Shown here in pieces: positions 1 to 8,300 of a DNA stretch of 64,000 nt. A program made the translations under genes and the position numbers. The notes under the pieces were generated by a model. The model worked only from the letters and a program-made list of their open reading frames with translations, had not been told where the DNA came from and did no database searches. Origin of the DNA: RH-AL1 sp965214415 (GTDB lineage: Bacteria; Pseudomonadota; Alphaproteobacteria; Rhizobiales; Beijerinckiaceae). Numbering within the stretch: position 1 is the first letter of the stretch; each line of letters starts with the position of its first letter. Location of the stretch: assembly GCA_965214415.1 (NCBI GenBank), contig CBDCBQ010000003.1, positions 3,224,001 to 3,288,000 on the forward strand. The letters run 5' to 3'.

Positions 1-77
1 CGAAGTCGAGCGGCCGGCCGCCACTCGCGTTGTTCGCTCCTAAACCAATATTCCTCGTCCAACGGTCAGAGTGCTTG

Positions 78-509
78 ATGATCGACCACCGCGACGATGA
101 GGAACCAGCCGATCGCCTGCTGCTTGCCGAGGAAATCGCCACGATCAGCAAGCGGCAGGTCTCGACTGGGAAAGTCGAGGTTCGTACCCAAACAGAGACC
201 TTCGAGGAAATTGTTCGCAGCGTCCTGCGCGACGAGCACGTTGACGTGACACGTGTGGCGATTGACCGGGAGGTCGACGTCGCACCGACAATGAGGACCG
301 AAGGCGATCTGACGATCGTGCCGATCCTCGAGGAGGTCCTCTTCATTGAGAAGCGGCTCATCCTCAAGGAGGAAATCCATATTCGCCGACGGGTCGAAGA
401 AAGATCTGTCGAGATGCCGACGACTTTGCGCCGTCAGCATGCGGTCATCGACCGCGCGAACATCGAAGAGCCAAGCCCATCAATACCCACCAGCAAGGAC
501 ACGCCATGA
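78..509 (+). CDS. DUF2382 (YsnF/AvaK-type) stress-associated protein
   Basis: Protein of about 143 residues made almost entirely of one DUF2382 domain, a family of unknown biochemistry often found with stress genes. Recognisable blocks in order are ISKRQVSTGKV, RTQTETFEE, VTRVAIDREVDV, RTEGDLTIVPILEE and IEKRLILKEEIHIRRR. I chose the ATG at 78; a TTG at 30 would add 16 residues that do not resemble the family. The stop overlaps the start of the next gene (ATGA at 506), so the two are probably translated together. The next gene carries related DUF2382-like blocks, which suggests a duplicated pair. The function is not known. Confidence 0.85.
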   Translation: MIDHRDDEEPADRLLLAEEIATISKRQVSTGKVEVRTQTETFEEIVRSVLRDEHVDVTRVAIDREVDVAPTMRTEGDLTIVPILEEVLFIEKRLILKEEIHIRRRVEERSVEMPTTLRRQHAVIDRANIEEPSPSIPTSKDTP

Positions 510-1753
510 CAACCGCTGACATGACCCACGATCGAACCGTCACTGCTTTCTTTGATACCCGTGCCGCCGCCACCAAGGCGGAGGCAAACGTCATCGCGAC
601 TGGCGTGCCAGCGAGCATGGTCAGCGTGGTCGAGGGCAACGATCCCAATCGCGCCGGCGCTGCGATCATGACGACTTCGACTTCGCAGGAAGGCGGCTTC
701 TGGGGGTCCGTGAAAAACATGTTTGCGCCGGAAGAAGACAAGCATGCGTACGCCGAGGGGCTAAGCCGCGGCGGATACCTGCTGACGGCGCATACCGATG
801 AGGCGCACTACGACCGCGTGATCGACATCCTCGATGATGAGGGTGCAGTCGACATGAACGAGCGGGAGACCCAGTGGAAGTCGGAAGGATGGTCCGGGCG
901 CCATGATGCAGCCCCTGCGGTCGGCTCGACCATGGCGGCCGCGCGCGGTCTCGAAACCCCTGTGGCCTATCGACAAGAAACGTCGACTGCCGCGACGCTC
1001 GGTACGGCCGCGCCGGCTGAAGACCTCACTGGCACGACGGCGTCTCGCACCATGCCTGTGGCTGAAACGGCTGTCGGAGCGCGCGGAACTGGACTTGGCG
1101 ACGAAACCATCCAGCTTGCCGAGGAGACGATGCGCGTTGGCAAACGCGACGTTGCGCATGGCCGCGTGCGCCTGCGCAGTTACGTCGTCGAGAAGCCGGT
1201 CACGGAGTCTGTCACGCTCCACAGCGAGACCGTCGATGTCAGCCGGCGCCCCGTCAGTCGAGCGCTCGGCGCCGGAGAGAACCTGTTCCAGGAGCGCACG
1301 ATCTCGGCGGAAGGCCATCATGAAGAGGCGGTCGTCTCGAAAGAGGCGAGAGTCTACGAGGAGGTCGGCCTGAACCGGACCGCTACGGATCGGACCGAGG
1401 AGATCAAGGATACGGTCCGACGGACCGAGCTTGAGGTCGATGACGCAACCCTGGCCGCTGGCGGTGCCGTTCGCGGCACCGGGGCCGGCCTCGAGCGCCC
1501 CATCGTTGCTACGGGCGGAACAGCAGCAGCCGACATGCACTCTCGGATCGTCGAGCACATGGATGTCCTTGCCTCCGACGGAGAGAAGGTTGGAACGGTC
1601 GATCACATGGATGGGACGGACCGGGTCAAGTTGACCAAGTCCGCGTCTGCCGACGGAATGCATCACTTCATTCCGACGAGTTGGATCGCCCGGGTCGACG
1701 AGCACCTGCACCTGAACAAGCCGGCTGCCACGGTTCGCAACGACTGGATGTGA
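506..1753 (+). CDS. Multidomain stress protein: N-terminal YflT-like, DUF2382, C-terminal DUF2171-like
   Basis: Protein of 415 residues. Residues about 5-110 (TVTAFFDTRAAATKAEANV onward) resemble the general-stress 17M/YflT-like domain. Residues about 205-315 form a DUF2382 domain (IQLAEETMRVGKRDV, VRLRSYVVEKPV, then VSKEARVYEEVGL). The last 70 residues (SRIVEHMDVLASDGEKVGTV, FIPTSWI) match the DUF2171 pattern of a PRC-like beta-barrel. It overlaps the preceding DUF2382 gene by 4 bp. The residues between the domains are Ala/Thr-rich linker. It is probably cytoplasmic, since no signal peptide is visible. The domains are family matches by eye; a role in general stress adaptation is inferred from them and from the neighbours. 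Confidence 0.85.
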   Translation: MTTADMTHDRTVTAFFDTRAAATKAEANVIATGVPASMVSVVEGNDPNRAGAAIMTTSTSQEGGFWGSVKNMFAPEEDKHAYAEGLSRGGYLLTAHTDEAHYDRVIDILDDEGAVDMNERETQWKSEGWSGRHDAAPAVGSTMAAARGLETPVAYRQETSTAATLGTAAPAEDLTGTTASRTMPVAETAVGARGTGLGDETIQLAEETMRVGKRDVAHGRVRLRSYVVEKPVTESVTLHSETVDVSRRPVSRALGAGENLFQERTISAEGHHEEAVVSKEARVYEEVGLNRTATDRTEEIKDTVRRTELEVDDATLAAGGAVRGTGAGLERPIVATGGTAAADMHSRIVEHMDVLASDGEKVGTVDHMDGTDRVKLTKSASADGMHHFIPTSWIARVDEHLHLNKPAATVRNDWM

Positions 1754-1882
1754 TCGTTCGGTCAAGACCATCTCGGTCTCGGCTGTCGAGATCCGCCGGA
1801 AGCGCGACCGGCGGATTGCAAGCCAGCGCATCAATGATTGGCGACGTCTTCGAACGAATCGTCGATCTACGGAGGACGAGAC

Positions 1883-2071
1883 ATGGCTGCGACATCGCAC
1901 AAGGAAGCCTCGAAACATCACGAGGAGGCTGCCAAGGCCCACAAGACCGCTGCCGAGCATCATGACAAGGGCGACGAAGCGAGCGCGAAAAAGCACTCCG
2001 AGACCGCGCACGGGCATTCGACAAAGGCGCACGAGTCCTCGAAGGCCGCGCATACGAAAAGCAGCAAGTAA
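1883..2071 (+). CDS. Small His/Lys/Ala-rich protein
   Basis: Peptide of 62 residues composed almost only of Ala, His, Lys, Ser and Glu, with repeated HKEA/HHEEAA/HKTAAEHH patterns that suggest one amphipathic helix. A GGAGG motif at 1871-1875 sits 7 bp before the ATG at 1883 and decides this start over an upstream in-frame codon at 1838. Similar low-complexity peptides are common near DUF2382 and PRC-barrel genes in Hyphomicrobiales, where they are annotated as hypothetical. Nucleic-acid or metal binding is conceivable from the composition, but nothing here proves it. Confidence 0.7.
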   Translation: MAATSHKEASKHHEEAAKAHKTAAEHHDKGDEASAKKHSETAHGHSTKAHESSKAAHTKSSK

Positions 2072-2156
2072 GGGCTCGATCGCCGCGCAGGTAACACCGC
2101 GCGGCGTGTTCCGAAGGCTTCCATGCCAGATTTACTAACGTGCGCGCGAGGATAAT

Positions 2157-2669
2157 ATGCCGGAGACTTTGACATCTGAGGACAAGGCTTCGCCAGACCT
2201 GACTGGTACGATCGGCCAGGCGCGCCGCGCGGGATCTCAGGCGGCCTCCGATGCAAGCGACATCGCTGCCGACGTGCAAGTCCGCGGAAGTGCCCTGTTC
2301 GAAGAAGGGAAGGCGCATGCCCTGACGCTCGCCAATGAGCAGAAAACAAATGCCGCAACCCGAATTAGAGATGTCGCCGAAGCCCTGAACAAGACAAGCG
2401 CGGATTTGACAGACGACAAGGCCTGGATCGGCAACCTCATGAAGCGCGGAGCGTCCGAGCTGACCGGCGTCGCTGACACGCTCGGTAGCGAAGATCTCGC
2501 TAGCCTGGTCACGAAGGCTCAAAGCTTCGCGCGACGGCAACCAGCGGTCTTCGTTGGCGCCTCCCTGCTGGCAGGATTTGCTCTCGTACGCTTCGGCAAG
2601 GTAGCTGCCGCCGGCGCCTCGGCTGACGATCTGCCCCACGTCCCGGAGATCCGCCATGACGCGCGATGA
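2157..2669 (+). CDS. Nutrient-deprivation-type stress protein with C-terminal membrane segment
   Basis: Protein of 170 residues. The N-terminal two thirds are helical and polar (ARRAGSQAASDASDIAADVQ, then LANEQKTNAATRIRDVAEAL). A hydrophobic stretch near residue 135 (VFVGASLLAGFALVRFG) is followed by a short tail. This layout resembles proteins annotated as nutrient-deprivation-induced in rhizobia. It overlaps the following holin-like gene by 14 bp, so the two are probably co-translated. It is likely anchored in the inner membrane with a cytoplasmic coiled domain. The assignment is by resemblance only. Confidence 0.7.
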   Translation: MPETLTSEDKASPDLTGTIGQARRAGSQAASDASDIAADVQVRGSALFEEGKAHALTLANEQKTNAATRIRDVAEALNKTSADLTDDKAWIGNLMKRGASELTGVADTLGSEDLASLVTKAQSFARRQPAVFVGASLLAGFALVRFGKVAAAGASADDLPHVPEIRHDAR

Positions 2670-3084
2670 CCTTGCTTTCGACCGCCGTACGCTTCCGCCG
2701 CGCGAAGGGATTGGCGCCATGCTGGGCGGGCTTGTCGGCGACGTCCAGGATCTCGTTCGCGGCGAGATCAAGCTTGCCCGCGCTGAGCTCGATCAGAAGT
2801 TCGATCGCCTTCTCATGGGCACAATATGGCTCGGCGGCGGGGCGCTCGTCGCCTTTGCTGGGCTTGTGGTCCTTTTGCAAGCGGCCGCCGCGGCGTTGGC
2901 GCTGGTGATACCAGTATGGGCGTCGGCGCTCGTCGTCGGCGTTGGGATCATCTTAGTGGGCGCCATCGTCGCCCGTGCTGGCTTGGCGATGCTTTCGCTG
3001 AAAACGCTGATACCTGAGCGCACCGCTGCAAGCCTGCAGAAAGACGCCCGCCTCGTGCAGGAGCACGCCGATGTCAACCACTGA
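2656..3084 (+). CDS. Phage holin family (DUF1469/YqjE-like) membrane protein
   Basis: Protein of 142 residues with the DUF1469 pattern: a polar N-terminus (MLGGLVGDVQDLVRGEIKLA), an amphipathic helix (ARAELDQKFDRL), two adjacent membrane segments around residues 55-80 and 85-112 (LVAFAGLVVLLQAAAAALA and ALVVGVGIILVGAIVARAG), and a charged tail. Despite the family name, such genes in proteobacteria lie in housekeeping or stress sets next to DUF3618 genes, as here, and are not evidence of a prophage. It overlaps both neighbours (2656-2669 and 3071-3084), so 2157-4083 reads as one transcription unit. Confidence 0.85.
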   Translation: MTRDDLAFDRRTLPPREGIGAMLGGLVGDVQDLVRGEIKLARAELDQKFDRLLMGTIWLGGGALVAFAGLVVLLQAAAAALALVIPVWASALVVGVGIILVGAIVARAGLAMLSLKTLIPERTAASLQKDARLVQEHADVNH

Positions 3085-4083
3085 CCTCAATCGTATCGAA
3101 AATGACCTTGCAGCGACGCGCACGCGTTTAGACAGCCGTATTGGTCTGCTCCAAGATCGGTTTACCCCGGGTCGCATCGCCGATGATGCCGTGGCCTATC
3201 TTCGCAGCAGCAGCGGTTCCGAGTTCCTCGACTCGTTGACGAGCAGCGTGAAGCGCAATCCGCTCCCCGTTGCGCTGACCGGCATCGGGTTGGCATGGCT
3301 GGTCGCGGCATCGCAGCGCCCGGCAGGGATTGAACGCGTTGGCGCAACGTCGGACGACGCTGTTGCCCGGCGCCTCATGATAAGGAGCGTCTCGCGGCGG
3401 GGGAACTTAGGGCTGCGCGTATGCCAGAAGACACGGACGAGGGCTACCGCGAACGGCTGCATACGACCAGGGTCAGCGCACTAGGAGTGCAGCAGGGGCA
3501 GGACGAAGACAAAGCATCCTTCGCGACGCGCGTCGCGAATATAGCTGGCTCCTTTCGCGACGGCACGACAGCCGGCGTTCAAAATGATCGTGACAAAGCC
3601 GGCGATCTTGTCGATCAAACAAGCGACTTGGCTTCTTGTACCGCAGGCGCTGCGTCTGACGCCGCAAGCAACATCGGCGATCGCGTCTCGCAAGGCTTCG
3701 ATGCGGGGCGACAAGCGGCAGGCGGCATTGGTACCAGCCTACTGGCGAGCCCGGCGATGCTCGGCGCACTGGGTTTGGCGGCCGGTGCTGTCTTGGCCGC
3801 GCTGATCCTGCAGACGGATCAGGAAGAAGCAGCGTTGTGCGACATCGCCGGACGCGTGCGTCATGCCGCAAGCGATGCGGCCCAGGGTGTTCTCGACAAG
3901 GGCGGTGCGGCGGCAGGCGCGATCGTGGACCAGGGCCGCAGTAGCTTGCAGCAGCATGGCTTCGCAGGGGGCAAAAGCGCGGGCGATTACGTTGATGGCG
4001 CGCTAAGCGGAAATGTCAGCAAGAAACTCAAAGACGTCGTGACCGAGGTCATGGATGCGGGCGAGGCAGCGGCTCGAAAGTAG
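3071..4083 (+). pseudogene. DUF3618 protein split by a frameshift near 3371-3379
   Basis: Two open frames together make one DUF3618 protein. The first (3071-3484) has the family N-terminus (NDLAATRTRLDSRIGLLQDR) and a membrane segment (LPVALTGIGLAWLVAA). The second is annotated from an ATG at 3421 but is open upstream and reads HDKERLAAGELRAARMPED from about 3376. It continues with a Gln/Ala/Gly-rich region, a second hydrophobic segment (AMLGALGLAAGAVLAALIL) and an Ala-rich tail. The two frames differ by one base around 3371-3379 (cgcctcatga), so a single deletion separates them. It is either a recent pseudogene or a consensus error. It overlaps the upstream holin-like gene. Confidence 0.75.
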
Positions 4084-4160
4084 GCGGCTTAGATTACCTC
4101 CTGGAGGCAAGCACCCGCCCCTTAAGAAGAGTGTTGCCTCAAACAAAAGGAAGCAGGCAC

Positions 4161-4595
4161 ATGTCAATCATTGGATGGCTCATCCTCGGCGGTATCGCCG
4201 GGTTCATTGCAAGCATGATCATCGACAAATCTGGCAAAGGCTTGTTGATCGATACCGTGCTCGGCATTGTAGGTGCCGTGATTGGCGGTTATGTCTTCAC
4301 GCTGCTCGGCGCGGCTCCGGTCACGGGCTTCAATCTCTACAGCATGTTCGTTGCTGTCGTCGGCGCTGTGATCGCGCTTGCGATTTATCACGCTGTGATA
4401 GGCCGCGCGGCCGAACCATTTGATCGCCGCCGCCTTCATGCATCTTCGATCCGCCAGAACGTAGGGATCGTTGTGCGCGTGAATGGCCTTCTCTGGAAGG
4501 GCGCTGATGGCGACGCAGGCTGGCTCTCTAACGACAGAGAACCATGTGCATTTTCGTATCGGAAGTTAGAATGCGAACGTCAGTCGTCTCGGTGA
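4161..4595 (+). CDS. GlsB/YeaQ/YmgE family stress membrane protein with unusual C-terminal extension
   Basis: The first 85 residues match the GlsB/YeaQ/YmgE (transglycosylase-associated) family: MSIIGWLILGGIAGFIAS, then a Gly-rich helix VLGIVGAVIGGYVF and a third helix MFVAVVGAVIALAIYHA. The ATG at 4161 follows aaaaggaagcagg; an upstream in-frame codon at 4131 is not family-like. Family members usually end soon after the IYHA motif at about 85-90 residues. This frame runs on for about 60 residues of unrelated, low-hydrophobicity sequence and overlaps the next gene, so the natural stop was probably lost by a point change or small indel. Three membrane segments place it in the inner membrane. 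Confidence 0.75.
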   Translation: MSIIGWLILGGIAGFIASMIIDKSGKGLLIDTVLGIVGAVIGGYVFTLLGAAPVTGFNLYSMFVAVVGAVIALAIYHAVIGRAAEPFDRRRLHASSIRQNVGIVVRVNGLLWKGADGDAGWLSNDREPCAFSYRKLECERQSSR

Positions 4596-4825
4596 GCTTG
4601 TTGCTTGGCATAATGTGGACGAGCCAGTCATTCGCGTCGCCAAAGGACCCCTACGCAGTTACACCTGATGAGAAGGCCGCCTGTACAGATGACGCTATGC
4701 GACTATGCGCCGACAGCTATCCGGACGAGCATAAGCTCCTCCTTTGCTTAAAAACTAACCGGGCCTCGTTGAGCGCAACATGCGGCCCCGTGTTCGATGC
4801 TGGGATCAAGCGACGGCACCTTTGA
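4571..4825 (+). CDS. Small secreted cysteine-containing protein
   Basis: Protein of 84 residues starting at the ATG at 4571. Residues 1-23 (RTSVVSVSLLLGIMWTSQSFA) form a Sec signal peptide with an FAS/P-type cleavage site. The mature part has paired cysteines in a C-x(7)-C ... C-x(9)-C arrangement (ACTDDAMRLCAD, LLLCLKTNRASLSATC), typical of short periplasmic Cys-rich-repeat proteins. It lies downstream of the stress cluster and overlaps the extended end of the GlsB-like gene. The function is unknown; the disulfide-bonded periplasmic location is inferred. Confidence 0.65.
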   Translation: MRTSVVSVSLLLGIMWTSQSFASPKDPYAVTPDEKAACTDDAMRLCADSYPDEHKLLLCLKTNRASLSATCGPVFDAGIKRRHL

Positions 4826-5141
4826 GCAGGCATCGAACGTAAACTGTTAATTGGGAAGTTGGAATCGTCACGCAAGCGCGCATCCGATAGCCCGCCTCAA
4901 GGCGATCATCGACCGGAGGCGCCAGGCGCCAGGAGGTGCAAGCCAGCCTGTGTTTGATCGCCGCGCGGCTGGCCAGCGCTCCTCAGGTAAACAGCAAAAG
5001 ACACACAGCGTGCCCCCTTGGCGACGACGCGCTTCCGGCTGGCGCTATGCCGTGCCTGGCAGGATGCGAAGGCCAAGCACGTGCTTAAGATTAATCGTTA
5101 TTCTACGAAACGTTTTCACCCGCTTAACGAAGCGTTAGGTT

Positions 5142-5192
5142 TCGGAGCCCGCTCTGCCGCAATCACGGTGGGTAGCTTGAGCCGCCCCGCGC
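5142..5192. repeat. 51-bp sequence duplicated at 19175-19225
   Basis: These 51 bases recur at 19175-19225 in the same orientation with one mismatch (t/c at 5163). The copy here ends inside the 5' arm of the strong hairpin at 5180-5216; the copy at 19 kb lacks the 3' arm. Both copies lie next to truncated genes, so the sequence may mark recombination or the edge of an unrecognised element. Confidence 0.8.
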
Positions 5193-5216
5193 ATTCACCT
5201 GCGCGCACGGGCGGCT
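5180..5216 (+). terminator. Probable rho-independent terminator
   Basis: Long GC-rich hairpin. AGCCGCCC (from 5180) pairs with GGGCGGCT (to 5216), with an inner CGCGC/GCGCG stem, followed by TTGCTTTT at 5217-5224. It points along the plus strand. It lies inside the long frame that continues into the lipase-like fragment, which argues that translation does not really start upstream of it. Confidence 0.6.
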
Positions 5217-5218
5217 TT

Positions 5219-5677
5219 GCTTTTGCGATCTCACGCACCCCTGCGGGACAACTTATTGACGATTTTCAACTCTATGGCGGGAAGAAGCCGGATTCAGCAG
5301 GTACCGCTGTCAAAGATACTAGAGAGGTGATTAATATTGCCGCGAATAGAGGAATTCCCAGAAATAACGTTTTTTTGACAGGGCACTCGCTCGGCGCTGC
5401 TGAGGCAGAATATGCGGCATCTAAAACCGGCTTGAGTGGGGATGCATTCGCTGGACCAGGCATCAATACGCAATTCACCAAAGGTCGTTCTGCAAAAATC
5501 ACTGATTATGTGGATGCCGGCGACCCAGTTGGCAACTATGCCGCCGATAAAAACAACTCCGAATCGGCCGTGCTCGTCTCGAACAAAATCAAACATTATG
5601 GAAATCTTAATGTGTTGCTCTACGATACCGGGCTAACAAGTCTTCAAGGTTTTATGTATTACCAAATCCGGAAGTGA
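5219..5677 (+). pseudogene. Lipase-like alpha/beta hydrolase, 5'-truncated fragment
   Basis: About 150 residues with a serine-hydrolase nucleophile elbow GHSLGA (in NNVFLTGHSLGAAEAEYAAS), as in class-3 lipases and DUF2974/Mbeg1-like proteins. Downstream are DAFAGPGINTQF and ITDYVDAGDPVG, where a catalytic Asp could lie, and an HYGN segment near the end. The upstream part of the frame crosses the 51-bp duplicated sequence and a terminator-like hairpin, so the true N-terminus is missing. Base composition is visibly lower in GC than its neighbours, consistent with transfer. It converges with, and overlaps the end of, a minus-strand gene at 5633-5998. Confidence 0.6.
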
Positions 5678-5998
5678 TGATACCGTCGATACGTTCCAAC
5701 TGGATATCGAGTCCTTCTCTTCGGCCGTGGCGGTGGACGTGTACAGCATGCGGATCGCGGCGACGTTCTCCTGGATGATGGTCGCGGCGCCACAACGGTT
5801 TCGGCGCACCAGCTCCTCGATCGCGCGGTCCATGCCGACATCGTCCAGATGGGCGAATTGCCAGGACAGGCAGAGCGCGACGAATGCGGCTTCGAATTGC
5901 TGCCGACCCGGCTCGAACTTGGCCGGCGGTGGCGACATGAGGAAGGTGATGATCTTTGAAGGCAAGCCGGTATCGGCTGCCGAGCAGGTGCTCGTCAT
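5633..5998 (-). CDS. Hypothetical protein
   Basis: Minus-strand frame of 121 codons. The start at 5998 is preceded by a GGAG motif (the complement of ggtctccg). The middle reads like a real soluble protein (FEAAFVALCLSWQFAHLDD, MDRAIEELVRRNRC, IIQENVAAIRMLY), with an acidic central helix. The last 15 or so residues overlap the tail of the plus-strand lipase fragment and may be a read-through tail. I recognise no family. The predicted product is cytoplasmic, with no signal or membrane segment. Confidence 0.45.
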   Translation of the reverse strand: MTSTCSAADTGLPSKIITFLMSPPPAKFEPGRQQFEAAFVALCLSWQFAHLDDVGMDRAIEELVRRNRCGAATIIQENVAAIRMLYTSTATAEEKDSISSWNVSTVSSLPDLVIHKTLKTC

Positions 5999-6295
5999 GA
6001 TGGTCTCCGTTTGGTGCAGGTAACAGTCGATTTAGGTGCGCTGAGGCTACGGCAGCCGCCGGCCAACGCGGTAACCTCAGTTCTGAGGCGACGTTCGGTG
6101 CCTTATGCCTTACTCCCGGGCGTCGCTTCTCAGCCTGGACGCGGCGGGCCTCGGGCAGCCCCGGCAACACGTTGCGGCCGCCGTAAACGGCATGGTGGGA
6201 TGTTCTACCTTGCCCGCGACGTGAAACAACGCTTGGCGGGGGAGGTTGCGGCGCGAGGCGGCCAAGTATTGTTATGGTGGTGCTGCCGACATGCT

Positions 6296-7015
6296 CAGGG
6301 CACTCGATAAAACGGATCAGGCAGTAGAAACTTTTTCTCGGAATAGCCGCCACGAAGATCGGATGGTTGGTCGCCGACGTTGGCGATTATGTCCAAAGCC
6401 GTTGCGTTCGATCTTGGCTCGTACGGGTGCTTTGAAATCCGCGGCAGAAGCAAAGTGCTGATTGGCTGGAACCATGAAGAGTTCTAGGTAGCTGATGTAA
6501 CCCACTTCAGTGAGATTGCGCTCTGTTGCAGCGCGCTGCGCTTCGGGGCGCCCTGTGATGAAGAAGACGGCTACGTTCAGGCCTTTAGCGGCCTCGAACA
6601 ATGACAGCGTGGGCTTGATCGCCGGGTCGCGGCCAAGTTGGTCCCATGCAGCCCATCCGCAAGGGGCATCCAAAGCCAGGTCGCATCCTCCTGCAATAGG
6701 CCGCCCAAAATCGTCTCGCGTGATGATCTTCCAGTTCGAAAGAGCTGTCTCGTCGATATCAAGCACCAGGGCGGGTTTTGCAGCGTGTGGAGCGCGAGAC
6801 CTCAACCAATCGGCTGCCATGCCGTCAACAGTCGCAAGTCCTGCTTCGTAGGCGCCCGTCATTCGGTAGACGATCGCCTCGGCTGCCGCATCTCCTACAT
6901 TTTTTGGCTGCGCTGCGACCGAGACATAATCGGCACCCTCAAGAGGCGTCTGCGACAAAGCAGGACTTGCAAGCGGCAGGAAAAAGCCGAGGAACACAGT
7001 TCGTAGCGAAGGCAT
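6296..7015 (-). pseudogene. HAD-type acid phosphatase (class B/lipoprotein e(P4)-like), frameshifted near its 3' end
   Basis: Secreted acid phosphatase of the HAD superfamily. The ATG at 7015 begins a signal peptide (RTVFLGFFLPLASPALSQ). The catalytic motif VLDIDET follows at about residue 90 (Asp nucleophile), then AVFFITGRPEAQR (motif II region). After AKIERNGFG the frame goes out of phase and stops at 6317. In the next frame the sequence continues as IIANVGDQPSDLRGGYSEKK and FLLPDPFYRVP to a stop at 6296-6298, the expected family ending, including the motif IV aspartates. One extra base near 6406-6412 (tccaaagcc) explains this. It is a single-frameshift pseudogene or a sequence error; otherwise full length at about 240 residues. 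Confidence 0.8.
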
Positions 7016-7131
7016 CACTTTTCCCTTTCACCTTGTCGGCCCTGATTGTGGCATTCGTCGTGCTGATGGTCTGCGCCCCTTGAAGTGGTCCTCCCTGATG
7101 TATGGCTTTTGCCATGGAGGAGGATCGAGAT

Positions 7132-7410
7132 ATGCCGAGGAAGAGACACAAGGCGGAAGAGATCGTCGCGAAGTTACGGCAGGTCGATGTGTTGGTCTCG
7201 CAAGGAAGACCAGTCGCTGAGGCCGTGCGAGCGATCGAGGTGACCGAGGTCACGTATTATCGGTGGCGTCAGGAGTACGGCGGCCTGAAGGGCGACCAGG
7301 TCAAACGGCTGAAGGACCTCGAGGCCGAGAATACGCGGTTGCGACGCGCTGTATCTGATCTGACGCTGGAGAAGCTGATCCTGAAGGAAGCCGCCTCGGG
7401 AAACTTCTGA
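7132..7410 (+). CDS. IS3-family transposase OrfA (helix-turn-helix)
   Basis: Protein of 92 residues from the ATG at 7132, preceded by GGAGGATCGAG. It contains the DNA-binding helix-turn-helix of IS3 OrfA proteins (KRHKAEEIVAKLRQVDVLVS, then TEVTYYRWRQEYGG) and a leucine-zipper-like C-terminus (VKRLKDLEAENTRLRRAVSD, then LEKLILKEAAS). It ends at 7410, overlapping the orfB phase. OrfA alone binds the IS ends; fused to OrfB by ribosomal slippage it forms the active transposase. The plus-two copy at 37767-38045 differs by few residues. Confidence 0.93.
   Translation: MPRKRHKAEEIVAKLRQVDVLVSQGRPVAEAVRAIEVTEVTYYRWRQEYGGLKGDQVKRLKDLEAENTRLRRAVSDLTLEKLILKEAASGNF
7398..7404 (+). promoter_or_regulatory. 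Programmed -1 frameshift heptamer G_GGA_AAC
   Basis: Near the end of orfA the codons read TCG GGA AAC TTC TGA, giving a canonical X_XXY_YYZ slippery heptamer GGGAAAC. A -1 slip here avoids the TGA at 7408-7410 and enters orfB, reading GKLLSPARRR. The same heptamer is kept at 38033-38039 in the other copy. -1 frameshifting between orfA and orfB is established for IS3-family elements. Confidence 0.8.
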
Positions 7411-8300
7411 GCCCCGCTCGTCGTCGGACTTGTGTCGATCGTGTCGTTGCCAAACACGGTGTCTCGGAGCGCTTCGCCTGCCGGGTTCTCGGCCAGCATC
7501 GCTCGACGCAACGCAAGATCCCAGCGCGCTGTGATGATGAGGCGGCCCTCACCGCCGACATCATCGCGCTCGCTCTCCAGTACGGCCGCTACGGCTATCG
7601 TCGGATCACGGCGATGCTGCACCAGGCGGGCTGGGTGGTGAACCGCAAGCGTGTCGCACGGATCTGGCGACGGGAGGGGCTCAAGGTTCCGCAGAAGCAG
7701 CCGAAGAGGGGCCGGCTCTGGCTCAACGACGGATCGTGCCTTCGGCTTCGGCCGGAGCGGCCCAATCACGTCTGGTCCTACGACTTCGTCGAGGACCGAA
7801 CTCACGATGGACGAAAGATCCGCATGCTGAATGTCATCGACGAGTTCACCCGAGAGTGCCTGGCGATCCGGGTGAGCCGAAAGCTGAACTCGACCGACGT
7901 CATCGACGTGCTGTCGGATCTGTTCATCCTGCGCGGCGTGCCGGGTCACATACGTTCCGACAACGGCCCGGAGTTCATCGCCAAATCGGTTCGCGAATGG
8001 ATTGTCGCCGCGGGAGCGCGAACGGCTTACATCGAGCCGGGAAGTCCATGGGAAAACGGCTATTGCGAAAGCTTCAACTCGAAGCTTCGCGATGAACTGC
8101 TGAACGGCGAGATCTTCTACTCGCTCAACGAAGCCAAGGTCATCATCGAGGGCTGGCGGTGCCATTACAACAAAATCCGCCCGCACTCATCGCTCGGCTA
8201 TCGGCCACCCGCTCCCAAAACCCTGGTGTGGCCGGCTCCGCAACCCGGACCAGCTACGCCGGCCACACCAGCCCTCGCGCTCAGGCCGACCATGAACTAA
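7404..8300 (+). CDS. IS3-family transposase OrfB (DDE integrase domain)
   Basis: Reached by -1 slippage from orfA; the phase is open from the slip site with no stop until 8300. It starts LLSPARRRTCVDRVVAKHGV and includes the HTH_21-like region (YGRYGYRRITAMLHQAGW). The rve integrase core follows, with DDE residues in VWSYDFVEDRT (D), RSDNGPEFIAKS (D) and SPWENGYCESFNSKLRDE (E). The C-terminus has the family RPHSSLGYRPPAP motif. There is no good independent start codon near the 5' end, consistent with expression as an OrfAB fusion. It appears functional. Confidence 0.9.
   Translation, partial: LLSPARRRTCVDRVVAKHGVSERFACRVLGQHRSTQRKIPARCDDEAALTADIIALALQYGRYGYRRITAMLHQAGWVVNRKRVARIWRREGLKVPQKQPKRGRLWLNDGSCLRLRPERPNHVWSYDFVEDRTHDGRKIRMLNVIDEFTRECLAIRVSRKLNSTDVIDVLSDLFILRGVPGHIRSDNGPEFIAKSVREWIVAAGARTAYIEPGSPWENGYCESFNSKLRDELLNGEIFYSLNEAKVIIEGWRCHYNKIRPHSSLGYRPPAPKTLVWPAPQPGPATPATPALALRPTMN

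Noticed and set aside
761..2053. A 430-codon minus-strand open frame
   Set aside because: It is antisense to the DUF2382/DUF2171 protein, with Arg-rich composition and no motifs.
2656..3084. The holin-family gene as evidence for a prophage
   Set aside because: DUF1469 proteins are commonly chromosomal. No lysin, terminase, capsid or tail gene is nearby, and the neighbours are stress genes.
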